Assembly (NCBI GenBank): GCA_023159155.1
Contig: JAJNNX010000078.1
Location: 95,376-159,375, forward strand
Reading direction: 5' to 3'
Source of the DNA: Ustulina deusta
Taxonomy: Eukaryota; Ascomycota; Sordariomycetes; Xylariales; Xylariaceae
DNA: 64,000 nucleotides
Each line of letters starts with the position of its first letter. The first letter of the stretch is position 1. The notes under the pieces are model-generated. The model was not told where the DNA came from, did not search any database, and worked only from the letters and a program-made list of their open reading frames with translations. Shown here one piece after another: positions 1-11,827 of this stretch. A program made the translations under genes and the position numbers.

Positions 1-1763
1 GCTCTACATGACAAGCTGCAAAGCGGCGGCTTGAATACCGTCCTATTCGTAATCGCCATAGCGACGATATCTCTCGTCTTGCAGCTATACGACTCAAATG
101 CGAAGAGCAGGTATCCTCTCGTCGGAGCCGATTTGAATCTCCCGTTTTTCCGGGCGATACGACAGCGCCAACACTGGTTCAATCAGGGCCCCGAGCTCAT
201 CCATAGTTCGTTCAAGAAATTTCCAAACAGTATCTTTACCCTGCCCTCACTCGATCGTACTTCTATCGTCTTGCCCCCTAAGTTTCTCGGAGAGATCAAA
301 GAGCTCCCAGGCACCATCGGTAGCAATTCTCATGCCACTTCAGATGTAAGCAGTCCAACGAGCGCAGTTCCAGTTGAGTTTAGTGACGGGCTGACACAAA
401 AATTCAAGTTCTTCATTGGAAATTGGACCACGCTAGACTATGACATCTTTGCTCATGCTACAATCGATGCTATCAAGGCGCAATATATCGCCAGAATCGG
501 CCAGCAAATCGGGCCGGCCTCCAACGAGGCGTCGTATGCTTTCAACAAGCATTTCGGTCGTTACCAAGGTATGAAAATTGCTTCCCCACCACGTCCATTT
601 GTATCCGTCCTTAAAAACGAATGGCGGCTAGAATGACGACGTTAATGCTTGCTTCCAGACTGGACACCTATCGCGGCGCAGCCCAAGATCTTGGAGCTTG
701 TTACGCAGATGGTGGCTCGAACTATTGTCGGACCTGACATCTGTCGCAACCCAGAGTGGGTTTCATCTGTGATTGGCTACGCACAAAATGTCTTCATGGG
801 CGCCGTCAAATTGAAGCTGGTGCCCAAGGTAGCATGGCCTCTCGTAGCGCTCTTCACACCCCATTTCTACCGCATCCACCGATGCCGTCGCACCATCAGG
901 GGACTCGTGCGCCCGGTCATCGAGCAGACACTGGCCTGGCGTCGCGAGCATCCGGAGCTGTGGGCCACCAAGGCCAAGAACGAGGACATGACCACCCTTG
1001 AATGGCTTATTGAGACCTCGAAACCAGAGGAGACCAATGTGCCCCAAATGGCACATCGGCTTACGGGTGTGAGCTTCGGCGCAGCTCATACGACCTCAAA
1101 CACCATCACCAACGCCCTCATGGATCTGGCCAACGACTTCGAGCGATGGGCTCCGCCCTTGCGAGAGGAAATCGAGAGCATCGTGGGTCGTGATTCCTCT
1201 CATCTGACGAATGCGGATCTGTCCAAGATGTGGAAACTCGACAGCTTCCTAAAGGAGTCTCAGAGGTTCCATCCACCCTCGAAGCGTAGGTAGACATGTT
1301 ATTTCTCTCGCTCTCGGACGCAAAAAAGCTGACTCGTGGATTTTTAGTATCTGTCAATCGGAAGATGATGAAAGACCATACTCTTTCTTCTGGTGATGTG
1401 CTTCCTAAAAATGCACACATCTCATTCGCCGGCGTTCCCATGTCCTTGGCGGAACCCACTTTTGACAGCCCGGAAGACTTTGACGGGTTCCGTTTCGAGA
1501 AGCTACGGCGTAATGAGGAAACCAATCACAACGGTCTACAATTTACGTCGTCGTACTCAGGTAGTCTCCACTTCGGACACGGCCGGTACATGTGCCCCGG
1601 GAGGTTTATGGGTAGCTTGATCAGCAAGCTCCTCATCATTGAGTTCCTACAACGCTATGACCTGAAGCTAAGCGAAGGAGGGCGCCCGAAGAATATAATG
1701 TTCTTCGACATGGATATTCCGGATCCCAAATATGAGATTTTGGTACGGGATAGGAAGGCGTAA
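1..1763 (+). CDS. Cytochrome P450 monooxygenase, 5' end cut by window edge
   Basis: Membrane-anchored haem-thiolate monooxygenase, probably an oxidative tailoring enzyme of the cluster. Exons read as 1-568, 659-1285 and 1348-1763; both introns keep frame and have GT..AG ends. The reading frame is open at base 1 and no in-frame ATG is seen before the hydrophobic segment, so the start lies just left of the window; 536 residues are present, close to a full fungal P450. Order: N-terminal membrane helix (about residues 11-28), I-helix with G-A-A-H-T-T-S, K-helix E-S-Q-R (window residues 389-392), and haem loop FGHGRYMCPG with the Cys ligand at window residue 481. The I-helix and C-terminal half look like the fungal ent-kaurene-oxidase-like P450s (CYP68/CYP503 type); that subfamily is my impression, not a search result. 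It converges on the GMC gene. Family certain, substrate unknown. Confidence 0.9.
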
Positions 1764-2380
1764 GATTGCAATCACTCTGCCAGTATAGATAGAACTTCCT
1801 TCGTTGTGCAAGAACAATAGTACACACTGGAGGGTCTGACCGGAAGTACGAACTATAACAAACAGGACAAAGATAGGTAGCCTTTCTCGAAAGTCAGAGT
1901 CATTCATTTTATTGCCGATATCAAATAGATGTATTGAGAGAAGATCTTGGTTCTCAATTCCGCTTAATTTGTCTCGTAGTAAACAGCTCAACTACAGTGA
2001 ACTTGAGCTAACTTCTCGGGAGAACAAAAGAGGCATTCAGTATAATCATTAATCGTATCATCAGCGAAGAAATGAAACGCGTTACGCGCCTGGAAAATAT
2101 TACCCTATAGGACTATAGTGCACCCACTACGTGACATATTTTGTCCAAGATCACAGAAGGGCTTAACATGAGCATACTAGTCTCGGCACCCAAGTCGTCG
2201 CCCAGTCGAAGTCTCAGGATATACACGGGGATACCAATACGCATACGAGGTTGGATATGAGAACATGTTTATTTTGGAATGTATGGGAACTACCTTTGAT
2301 CCAACAACAATTAATTAGATATAAGTGATGGTTTAGAACTGAATATATCGCTCAAGTCTTTCTTCTGGCTGTCCTGAGCA
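1764..2380. other. Convergent intergenic region, no gene seen
   Basis: This is the shared 3' region between the P450 (+) and the GMC oxidoreductase (-). It should hold both transcript ends. Open frames here are short and show no recognisable protein or splice pattern. Confidence 0.6.
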
Positions 2381-4362
2381 TTACACCTGATGAGAACCTG
2401 TAATGTTTAATGCAATCTTCTCTGCCAAAGCATCTAAGAGGAATACATCAGCACTGGACAAATAGTGAGGAACAGGATCTGATAAAAAACTTACACACGG
2501 TGCCCATAGGATGCCCCGCTGGCACGAAGGGAAAGGCCGAGGCGTCAACAACACGAAGATTAGAGACACCGTAGACCCTGGCAGCCGAGTCGACAACTGC
2601 CATAGGGTCATTCGGCAAACCCATCGCACAGGTACAGGAGGCGTGGAAGATGGTTTGGAAGCTCTCTTTAATTATTTGCTCAATCTCGGCGTCCGTCGAT
2701 ACTTCGAGGCCAGGAAACGCCTCTTTGTCATCGGCTCTGAAGGGGCGGATGGTGCTAGAGTTGAAGAACTCGCGCGCGCGCTTGAAGCCAGCGACAGCTA
2801 CTTCGACGTCTGCCGGGTCGGAGAAATAATTTGGGTTGATGAGCGGATTGACGGCGTTGTCTGCCGAGATGATGGTGACGTTTCCCCGCGATCGCGGCTG
2901 CGCGAGAGCTACCCCCATGGTGGCATATTGGGAACCATCTCCGGGATCGCTACCGCCGGAAATATTTTGGTAGCCGAGATAGCCGGCGATAGCGAGGTAC
3001 TCAATCTCCGGCCAGTCAGCAGGATACTCTGCCAGAGATTTCAGTGTCTCGGCTGAGAAAGTGCTTCGAATCGACTCGGGAAACTTCTCCCACCCAAGAA
3101 CGTCGTTGGAGGGGTTTGTAAGTATCCCCGAGGCCTTCTCCTCAAAGTCCTTTGCGGCCTGAGCTGCAAATTCGGGACTCGAGACAAGAGACGAGGTTGT
3201 GGTTCCAACAACCTTGTACGCCGGGCCGAAATAGAGGTGATCCTGCATGCCCTGACCCACGCCGGGCCGGTCAGCGACGACAGGGATTCTAAGTCTTCGT
3301 AGAGTTTTTGCTGGGCCTATCCCCGAGACCATCAGAAGCTGAGGTGACGCAAACACACCCGCCGAGACTATGACTTCTTTAGAGGCGGTCAAGACGTAGC
3401 GTTTGCCTAACGTATCGACTTCAACTCCAGTGGCCCTTTTTTTCTTATCAAACAGAATTTTCTTAGCTTGAGTCAGAGTATAGACCGAATAGTTGGGGTA
3501 GGGTAAAGCTCTCTGCAAGAAGGAGGTTTCGGATGAATCTCGGGTCTGTGTCTTGGCGCTGATCGTAGACATGACATAAGACTGACCCAGGAGGGCACCG
3601 CTCTGGAAACCCGGGATGGGTGACATTCCCATTTCTGCGAGGCCCTCAGTGGCCCACGATGCAAAAGAGTTGGCATAGGTTGAATAGGCAACTGACAGTG
3701 GGCCGCTGCAGCTACCCATGACAGAAATGTCGAAGAGCGGCGTGGAGTTGGCAAAACGAAGGTCGCTCGGCGGAGTGAAGCATACACTCTTTTGGTAATA
3801 GGGCAGCATATTCTCCCACGTATAGCTATCATCCGCCACAGCATCGGCCCACATTTTACAGGAACCTATAGTTGGCCGCTGGTAAATCATGTAATTCCTG
3901 GCTGAGCAACCGCCGAGGGTCTTGCCCCGTGCGTAATGCAACTCGGTGTTCAGGGCATACTACAGGAAAAGTCAGAAGGCGCCTGGACTAGCGCTGTAAG
4001 TTGATATTGGCATTCATGCTTACCGGTTGGGGTGTGGTCACATAGCCCCAGTCAATGAGGGGTTGCCAGTCGTCTTTAGCTTTCGAGATCCAGATATTAT
4101 CTGAGCCCGGCACCTGGCTAAGATTCCCGTTGCTAAGCTCATAGAACGTGCCGGCCTCGACGACAGCGACACGGCCACTCTGCTGTTCTGCAAGACGCGT
4201 TGCAATGGTGAGACCAGCGTTCCCGCCTCCGACGACTATGTAGTCGAACGTCGCATTCTTACCGGGAACGCCAAATGAGGAACCAAGAAGGCGAGAGGCC
4301 GCCGCGAGAGACGCGAACCCACAAAGGGCGGCCGTGTATCTGGAAACCGAACGAAGAGCCAT
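2381..4362 (-). CDS. GMC-family FAD-dependent oxidoreductase
   Basis: Flavoprotein oxidase/dehydrogenase of the glucose-methanol-choline family, resembling fungal aryl-alcohol oxidase and VBS/PatE-type biosynthetic enzymes. Exons on the minus strand are 4362-4024, 3959-2495 and 2433-2381, giving 618 residues, normal for the family. The second splice restores the typical C-terminal reading TVYALAEKIA, which supports the small last exon. Residues 1-26 are a likely secretion or membrane signal. The dinucleotide-binding motif G-G-G-N-A-G is at 45-50, with acidic E69 further on. GMC signature 1 (GKTLGGCSARN) is at about 125-135; signature 2 (GVFASPQLLMVSGIG) is mid-protein. Catalytic His pair: H552 (in FHASCTCAMG) and H596 (in AGHPMGTVY). 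The start sits in a good context (gagATGGC). It probably oxidises or cyclises a cluster intermediate; substrate unknown. A lies-outside-the-cluster role cannot be excluded. Confidence 0.92.
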
Positions 4363-4970
4363 CTCGAAGGTTGCAGTGCGAGACCTGCTAGGTTAGGATC
4401 CGCCTGGGTGATCACTCAAACCCACAAGTCTTGCCTCGATTTTATACCACAACTTGCCTACTCAGCTCTGCCCGAATTGTCTCCCGCCAGGGCCGTCAGG
4501 ACAAGGCGCTGGGCGGTGTAAACTGACTGTACTCAGCTCGGTCTAGCCCTCAGCCGCAGATCTTCATGACAAAGGGAAACGCTCATCTCAGGCGCTGTCA
4601 GGCCATACTCCATGGGTGCCTCACACTGACGAGGATCTCTTAGCTCGGGTACTCTGACAGACTCTGAGTACCAAGGGTGTCTGATAATTACCCTCCTCTG
4701 CCCGCCACATTATCTGCTGGCGCAGTACCAGGATACGCATCCTTCAAGTTGTTTACACTAGCTGTGTAGGTAGTATACATTGTTACAACTTAATTACACC
4801 CTAGTATACAGTCCATCTCCATAGATGTGCAGGCCAGGACAAATTTTGTAGGGACATGCGTAATACTTGTACAGTGTCATGTGTAAGTACCCAATAGCTC
4901 CACCATCTGCGCTCTAGATAATGTCGTGTCAAGAATGCATGGCAAACTCGAAGCGGCTCTGTGGGGAGTA

Positions 4971-5006
4971 GCGTACACCGGTACCTAGTTAAGTACCGGT
5001 GTACGC
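4971..5006. repeat. Perfect 14-bp inverted repeat with 8-nt loop
   Basis: Arms GCGTACACCGGTAC (4971-4984) and GTACCGGTGTACGC (4993-5006) are exact reverse complements around CTAGTTAA. It lies about 600 bp upstream of the GMC start, in the divergent promoter region. It could be a cruciform, a dimeric binding site or a remnant of a small element. Confidence 0.85.
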
Positions 5007-5100
5007 AGAGCTTGCACTTATGTACTTAAGTAAGTGAGTACCTACCCTACTGTACTTTAGCACCTCGGCAAGTTAGTAATTTAAATATCACGGGAACTAG

Positions 5101-5225
5101 CAGTAGTGGCGGCTCCGCCCTTCGGGACTACCGTAGCGTAGCGAGGTCCTCTAGTGGTTGGTGTCTCGGGTGCAGCCTGGGAGAACCCCTCTCTCGCTCT
5201 CCGGTCGGCAGTGGTCGGGCTGGGA
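5101..5225. other. GC-rich island with a tRNA A-box-like stretch
   Basis: The island stands out from AT-richer flanks. Around 5150-5166 it reads CTCTAGTGGTTGGTGTC, like the D-arm/A-box of a tRNA or tRNA-derived SINE, and short complementary G/C runs surround it. No TTCRA T-loop follows at the right spacing, so it is not called a tRNA. Confidence 0.25.
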
Positions 5226-6384
5226 TAGGCATTCGAGGAGTAAATATACTATCTACCTTGGTATATTATAGGTGGTGTAGATTTGTTCAACGTGTTTGAT
5301 CGGAACAGGTTAATCTAACTGTTTGTTTCTGCTTTAGTATTTCACATAAATAACAATGATATAATTAAGGCTTCTGTAGAGCCTGGGGCTCATAGGCTGG
5401 CGTTAGCTGCATACACGTAGTGCACATCTCTCCGCCGTACTATCCATCTCCTATCTAGTTCCGCTCCTACAGTAGGTCTGTGGGCAGTGTCCGGCTGAAC
5501 GGAGCGCCCCGGACCCCAAACCCGTTAGATCGTTTCGGCTAGGCACCGGCTCATGCATTCCTAGCATATGTGGCGTATTTAGCGCGCTTTGGGCTTACCT
5601 GCTAATCCATGTCGCGAGCGCTCAGGCACTTTAGCTTTTGAAACAGAAAAGATATACAGCAATATACATATAAGTTAATACGCTCAATCTATATTATATC
5701 AGGATTATAGTAATGAATGCTATTGTTAGTATTAGTTAAGCATACTTACTACTATATTATATAGTTAGTTATGTATAGGTACAAAGTCTCCACAGCCTAC
5801 CTCGAAGTTAATGTACCAAAACGTTCCCTAAAAAGGATTAGGTACCCATGCTGTTGTATGTAAGAATACCAAGCCTTATCCAACCACATGGCACACTAGT
5901 ATATAGGATACGAGGCTCTAGATAGTACCTGTACACTAGCAAATGAGCTATCCAGCAAAATCCTGATAGCGCTCTTAGCAGTCGAACCCAACTCACTGCC
6001 TGGGGAGTGAGACAGTTCACAGTCCAACAGTCCAAGGTAGTAAGTATAGGTATTTGGTATGGATATGGGGTGTTAATAGGAATACCTCCTCAGTACAAAG
6101 TACTTACAAGTACTTACCCCGCTTGGTGAGTGGGCTCTGCATCGAACAAATGCGGTATCAACCCCTCAGCCAGGGCAGAGCCCTTTTACTAACCTGTATA
6201 CCTGGGTATTTAGCATATCCATCCAAGCGACGGATGATACCAGGTCTTCCTTCACTCAGCTTGAAAACTGCAAACTGCCTACCTCCCGCTGCTTACTGTA
6301 TCGATACTCTATATACTCTATTCCGCCTTAGGCCTGATCGCTCACACTACCAGTCTCGTCTGACGCCTACCAGGACCAACAATC

Positions 6385-7366
6385 ATGTCGTCCCCAGTCT
6401 GGCTTATCACTGGAGCCTCCAACGGCATCGGGCTTGCCTTAGCCCTCCGGGTCCTTCGCGCTGGCCATACCGTCGTGGCCTCCGTGCGCAACAAGGTCAA
6501 ATCTGCCGACGCTATCCAAAAGATCGAGCAGGCAGGGGGCTCGGTCATCGAACTTGACATGACCGAGTCCCAGGCCAGCATTGCCGCCAAGGTGAAGGCC
6601 GTCGGCCGCATCGACTACCTCGTCAACAACGCGGGGTATTCGATCCTGGCCCCTTGCGAGGACATCAGGTGAGCATGAACGGGCATTGTCGAAGATGCTG
6701 CTGCACATGAGACTGACCAAGCGACTGGAAAAGCGAGAAAGATGCAACCCTCCAGATCAACACCAATTTCTTCGGCCCCTTGTATACACTACAGGGTGCT
6801 CTTCCGGTCATGCGAGCTCAGCGCTCTGGCACCATCATCAACATCTCGAGCGGTGCTGCCCGAGATCCTCTGCCTTCCTGCTCCCTCTACAGCGCTTCCA
6901 AGGCCGCCCTGGAGGCTGCATCTGAGGCCCTCGCGCACGAAGTAGCACCTCATAATATCCGTGTGCTGATTGTCGAGTTTGGAAACTTCCGTACAAACTT
7001 TGTTAGCGCTGTGAGTCTGCCAGAGCACACGTCTTGTTCGCCCCTCACTAACGCTCTACGATGCAGCTCTCCGACGCAAGCGGGGATGCTGACAAAGTAT
7101 CGCCCCACTATGACAACCCAGTGGGCGTGGTGATGCGCAAATTCTTGAGCATCCACGGGAAGCAGATGGGCGACCCTGAGAGAGGTGTAGACCGTGTCTT
7201 CGAGGCTGTTACCGGCGAAGGCATGGCTGGTCAAGTGACGGGCAAGGTAACTCGGCTTGTCCTTGGAAAGGATTGCTTCGACCGAATGAAGAAGGCTAGC
7301 GAGAGATCTCTAGCCGAGTTGAGCCTGCAGGAAGAGATTGCCAAGAGCACAGCCTTTCCCGAGTAA
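6385..7366 (+). CDS. Short-chain dehydrogenase/reductase (classical SDR)
   Basis: NAD(P)-dependent ketone/alcohol oxidoreductase, presumed tailoring enzyme. Exons 6385-6668, 6734-7010 and 7067-7366 give 286 residues, a usual size for a classical SDR. The cofactor motif TGASNGIG is at 9-16 and NNAG follows in the Rossmann fold. The catalytic tetrad is N106, S134, Y147 and K151 (Y-S-A-S-K). The first intron could also end at 6721 in the same frame, adding four residues; 6733 is preferred because the CTGAC branch site near 6714 is too close to 6721. The second intron has a CTAAC branch near 7049. Its 3' end faces the enoyl reductase gene only 169 bp away. Family clear; substrate unknown. Confidence 0.92.
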
Positions 7367-7535
7367 GTCAAGTGCATGATACTGCCCAGCTCTGCTAGCT
7401 TCATAGATCTTAGCATGAATACAATTGCACAATTGCCGTGCTTTTTATGATGTGGAAATAAACCAGCGAATGCGACATCGCTTAGGCCTATTACTTCTGA
7501 GGGTCTACCTATATTCTACGAACTGTGGTGATGAT

Positions 7536-8747
7536 TTAGAGAGTGTAAACTAATTTCACTCCGCTGATATTTCCAGCCTTCATTTCCTCGAGGCCTTTCA
7601 TCACGCCCCCTAACCCCGAGCCCGTTTTGTTGACCACGGCACGTGGCGGCTTGATGGTACCAGTCTCTAGGAGAGGTTGAGTGAATTCGAGAAACCACTG
7701 ATAGTACTTCGTCTCCTCTACATCCGGCGTTACTGGCGTCTGGCCAAACCAGAGATAATCCTCGCCCTGTGTGTCGTACCCGCGCATGAAGGGTTGACCT
7801 TCCACCATAGGATTCGTCTTAGAGAGAAGCTCGTAATCGGCAGGCATGATGGTGCCGTACACACCTGGCTCGGCATCAGACATGGCCGCAGCACAGAGGC
7901 CCGCGCCGTCGCCGGTGCAGTCCCACGAGTACGTGAGGCGGTTCTGAGTAAATTCTTTTATGTCGGCTGCGCAGGTCGGCGACTTGTAATCGAACACGGC
8001 GTCGGCTCCGAACGACTTCACAAGATCAAAGTTGTGAGGCGAGCAAGTCGTTATCACTTGCAACCCTGAGAGCTTCGCGAATTGAATGCCGACCATCCCT
8101 GTCGCAGTACTTCCACCGTATATTAGGATGGGAAAGGGGACCTTGCTTGGTTCCGAAGGTAGCGGGAGTTTGAGGCGCTTGTACATTCCCTGGCCCTGCT
8201 TGAATCATTAGATACATTTCTTTTCGCTCTCGTAACTGAGTGAGAGTAGCGTAGATTCAACTTACCACCGTCATAATGGCCGTACCGAGCGTCGCAGCCT
8301 CTTCATAGGTCAAATTATCTGGCATCTTCCTCTGAACCGCTGCTTTGGCAATGGCATACTCAGCAAACGCACCAGACTCATGATTCGCTCGGTTACTTGT
8401 CACAGAACGTCAGCTTCCGACAACAAAAAGACAACCGGTACTCACGATCCATGCACCCAGCCTGTGATGCCGTCTCCAACCTTGAAATTCGTGACCTTGG
8501 CTCCGACTTTCTCAACAACACCGGCGTAGTCGCATCCCACTCTACAACCAACATCCGCACCACGCAGTGTTACGTGTTTCCAGTCTGTCGGATTGGTGGC
8601 AACCGCCTTGACCTTGACGAGGACCCAATCATCGCGCGCGATGGGCATCAAGACATCTTCGATCGTGGCTTTCCCCAGCGATGTCACGACGATAGCCTTC
8701 GTCGTTGCCGCGCCCTGCCCTACAGATACGGCTCTTGTCGTGGCCAT
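7536..8747 (-). CDS. Stand-alone enoyl reductase / medium-chain dehydrogenase (LovC-like)
   Basis: NADPH-dependent MDR-fold reductase of the trans-acting enoyl reductase group that partners fungal highly reducing PKSs (LovC type), also used as tailoring reductases. Exons on the minus strand are 8747-8446, 8395-8266 and 8195-7536, giving 363 residues, the same length as I recall for LovC-type proteins. This supports the ATG at 8747 (context gatATGGCC) rather than an in-frame ATG at 8846. The nucleotide-binding motif YGGSTATGMVGIQ follows the second intron. No zinc-ligand pattern is evident. The second intron ends in a tandem acceptor (aagcag), so one Gln could be added. It is odd here because the cluster PKS has its own ER domain with an intact-looking NADPH motif. 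It could act on one chain length only, or on a released product. Confidence 0.9.
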
Positions 8748-10215
8748 ATCGATGCTATGCTTTCCTGCTGTTTCCTGTTGCTTGAATCTTGAGTCTGGAG
8801 CGATATGGTACTCTTGAAGACTCAGGTCTGCGCTGCAACTATCCACTTAGGATGGGATCTTACGATTCATACCCTTGCCATGGGTCCCTCTTGGTGTGAA
8901 TACTGCTTAGTCATTCCTTACGCGTGGCGCTTTGAGCATAGACATGGCAACCTGTCAATGCTCCCTATTCTCTCACCCAGCCTACATTAGTCATTGATGG
9001 CATCTCGTCCCGAGAGTTGATCCTTCGCGTCACCGATCTGCAGGCGATGCCATTATCACATGAAGCTGCGAAATCGCAGAGCTCTACGCAGGCTTCATGC
9101 TTGTCGTCGGATTCCAGGGTCTGTGGCGCAGTTCGTGCATAAGGAAGCCGATTGCCGGGTCCCGGTGCCAAGTCTGGTGATGAGTGCATTTCGTATACGC
9201 TAATATAGTACGGAGACCGAGTTTCCTTATCTGGAGAGGGAAGATGCATAGATGCTTAGTATGTATTGGTACTTGAGGTTCGAAGAACCATTACCCCTAT
9301 CAGAACCCCTATCAAGCCCTCTACATGCAGTTTCTTTCTAACTTCTTTGGTTTGAACAAGAATGTTGTCATTTTTACGGAGCGATCGTCCGTCACTGCAT
9401 GCGTGTCGGAGTTTGTGCGACGGCAAAAGAACAAGGATCGGCGGTGGGGATGGGTGTGGTTTTAAACGGGGATCGGTGCTAATGCCGGCACCACATTCAC
9501 TTCCGTCGGACACGCAGCTAAACACGGCTGCACCGTTGGGTCTCCGCTACAGCCCCCATAGATAGGCTCTGTGTAGGTACGTTAGCTGACACCACAGCAC
9601 ATTAGTGCACTGAACCCCGACTTCCCCGGCTCTGGTACGATGACGCCACTAGTCTCCTATCTTTCCATAAACAGTAACATGCATGGATTAGATCATCTTA
9701 CCGCAAGAGCCCCCGTCGCCGCTTTTACAGCAACAACAGATCGTATCCCGTCAAGATAACACGAACCTTGATGTAGCTTAGGTAGTTCTTGTACACTGTT
9801 GTCAATCGACTTGGAAGTAATAGTAAGATTATAGTAATGTTGTGTCGCCACATCAGATATGCACATCAGCAGATTAATTGGAATCAACTAGCCTAGAGGC
9901 ATGATGGAATGGACATAGACCCCGAGTCAGATGAGCGAGTGTATCCACATGTCTAACGACTGTATCAGAGCCTGACTTGATGCCTCTCTTTCCTATGTCC
10001 GCTGTATACGATGCGGAATGAAATGGGAGATGGACTCGCCTCTCGCCTTGGGCGAACGGGGCGACTAATTGCTCAACACAAGTTGTATTAGTTTTCCTTT
10101 ATAAAGCCAACCTTGACCAAGTATCCCTGAACTAAATCGACCCAAATTCGTACATGAATACCATAATATTCACTTTTCCTACCGCGTCAGACCACATACT
10201 CTCTGTTTAGCTACC
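8748..10215. promoter_or_regulatory. Divergent promoter region between enoyl reductase and O-methyltransferase
   Basis: About 1.5 kb between two divergent starts, with no recognisable coding frame. The right side carries a TATA-like TATAAA at 10100-10105, 111-116 bp before the methyltransferase ATG. The short frames at 8965-9249, 9256-9525 and 9693-9887 have no protein features and are not called. Confidence 0.5.
10100..10105 (+). promoter_or_regulatory. TATA-like box of the O-methyltransferase gene
   Basis: TATAAA sits about 110 bp upstream of the ATG at 10216, a plausible distance for a fungal core promoter. No experimental support. Confidence 0.35.
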
Positions 10216-11827
10216 ATGGCTGCCTCAAAAGTACCGTCACACACCCTTTCAATTTAGTCCTGCCAATGCTAATATGCGTCTCTTTCCATTATAGTCCTTG
10301 GTTCTAGAAACCGCCCGTCAAACCCTGAGACAAGCTGAAAGGCTCGTCCATTATCTTGAGAGGAACGGTTTCCAAGAGCCAAACTTTACTGCTTCCTCTC
10401 CTCCCCACCCCGAGGATGAGGAGTATGACATTATCTGCACCAACCTAACTCAGGCCACTCAGGACCTGACGCTTCTTGCCAAAGGCCCCTTGGCATGGAT
10501 TCGCACGTTTTGCTGCTGTCATCATGACCTGGCCGCCTGGCAAGTGGCATTACGGTTCAAGTTCTTTTCTCTTGTGCCTCTAGGAAAATCCATCTCGGTG
10601 AAAGAGATGGCATCTCAGGCCGGCATGGATGAAGACCGCCTACGGCGCGTTATGAAATTCTTGACCACTCAGCGATGCTTCCAAGAATTAGAAGATGATA
10701 GATTTGAGCATACTTCCTTGTCAGCCTATATCGCGAGGAACAAGGATATCGAGCAGTGCTTTGCTTTTGAGTAAGTCCCTCCAAGCATGGGCAGAGATAA
10801 TTGGGATGGGTAATATGTTTATTGATCCGTTGATCGATCATCTTCAACAATGTCAAGGGGGCTGACAACATGTTCAGGGCAGACGAAATGTTTGAGGCAT
10901 CTTCGCTCACGGCGAACTCGATTCAGAAAGCGCCATATACATCCGAAGCCAAGGATAGTGCGTTCAACCTCAGATTTGGCACTTCACCCTATACATGGTA
11001 CGCCCAGAACCCAGAGCGTGGAGCACGATTCGCTTCCGCAATGGCGGGCTATGTTCAAAGTATGTCACTCCTTGCTCTCGAGGTTTTTGTCACTTGCACT
11101 AACCCAAGCTAGTGAACCGAGACACCGCTGAGTTACGCAACCGATTCCCTTGGGCTCAACTCGGGAAAACCAAGGTTGTCGATGTCGGCGGCGGAAGCGG
11201 TCACGTCTCAATCTTCCTAGCGACTGTAAGTCTGATTACGTAATTGACGCGGCATTTTAACCCAACTAATAAAACTTGGCAGGAATTTCCCAACTTAAGC
11301 TTCCTCGTGCAAGACGTCAACAGCGTTATGCTGGAAGAGGGTCCAAAACGCGCAGACTATCCTCAGGTCAAAGACAGGGTGGCGTTTATGCAGTACAGCT
11401 TCTATGACCCTCAACCTGTCACGGATGCCGGACTGTTCTTCTTGCGTCAAGTGATCCACAACTATCCAGACGACGTATGCGTGAAAATCTTCAAGTCATT
11501 CGTCCCAGCCATGGAGAAGAGTTCTCCGAGAGCCAATCTGCTGATTAACGATATGCTTCTACCTCCGCCCAATGTGGAGCCAAAAGTCGAAGAGCACCAC
11601 TTACGGCAGATTGACATTCACATGCTTAATGGATACGCGGCAAAGCAACGGACTCTGCTTGAATTTGAAACAATTCTAAAAGAAGCGGATCCACGTTTTG
11701 AGGTATGCTTATCAATGTTGCCCCGCCGCGGAGGAAGAACGTGAAACTAATATTAGTGTTTTGATAGGTTGTAAAGGTTCATGGCAAGGGAGTGATGGGA
11801 TTGATAGAGGTACAGCTCAAGCAGTAA
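10216..11827 (+). CDS. SAM-dependent O-methyltransferase (COMT/plant-type, class I fold)
   Basis: Transfers a methyl group from S-adenosylmethionine to a hydroxyl of the cluster product. Exons 10216-10230, 10295-10770, 10878-11059, 11113-11225, 11283-11702 and 11768-11827 join in frame to 421 residues. The first exon is only five codons (MAASK). Its donor GTACCG is weak, but the acceptor, a GCTAAT branch site and the frame fit; a start inside exon 2 is not available as ATG. An N-terminal dimerisation/winged-helix part (about 40-210) precedes the SAM motif VVDVGGGSGH (246-255). The catalytic base is H321 in RQVIHNYPDD, as in the Methyltransf_2 family. It lies upstream of the PKS in the same direction. 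A similar pairing of O-methyltransferase and reducing PKS occurs in pyrone-type clusters such as solanapyrone; equivalence is not shown. Confidence 0.9.

Larger units (their letters stand above)
4363..6384. other. Long divergent promoter region between GMC and SDR genes
   Basis: About 2 kb with no convincing coding frame. It must hold the promoters of the GMC gene (-) and the SDR gene (+). It contains a perfect 14-bp inverted repeat (4971-5006), a GC-rich island (about 5101-5225), an AT-rich stretch (about 5640-5770) and many GTAC-containing short repeats, such as two tandem AAGTACTTAC units at 6098-6117. The open frame at 6054-6557 is not supported as a gene: it runs into the SDR in another frame. 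Confidence 0.5.

Noticed and set aside
1118..1525. 135-codon minus frame over the P450
   Set aside because: Antisense shadow of P450 exons 2-3; spans a real intron and shows no family features.
6722..6733. Alternative SDR exon 2 start at 6722
   Set aside because: In frame and possible, but the acceptor lies only about 3 nt after the CTGAC branch site; 6734 is more likely.
8445..8846. Longer N-terminus for the enoyl reductase from an in-frame ATG at 8846
   Set aside because: The extra 33 residues are not like the family, and starting at 8747 gives 363 residues and a better start context.
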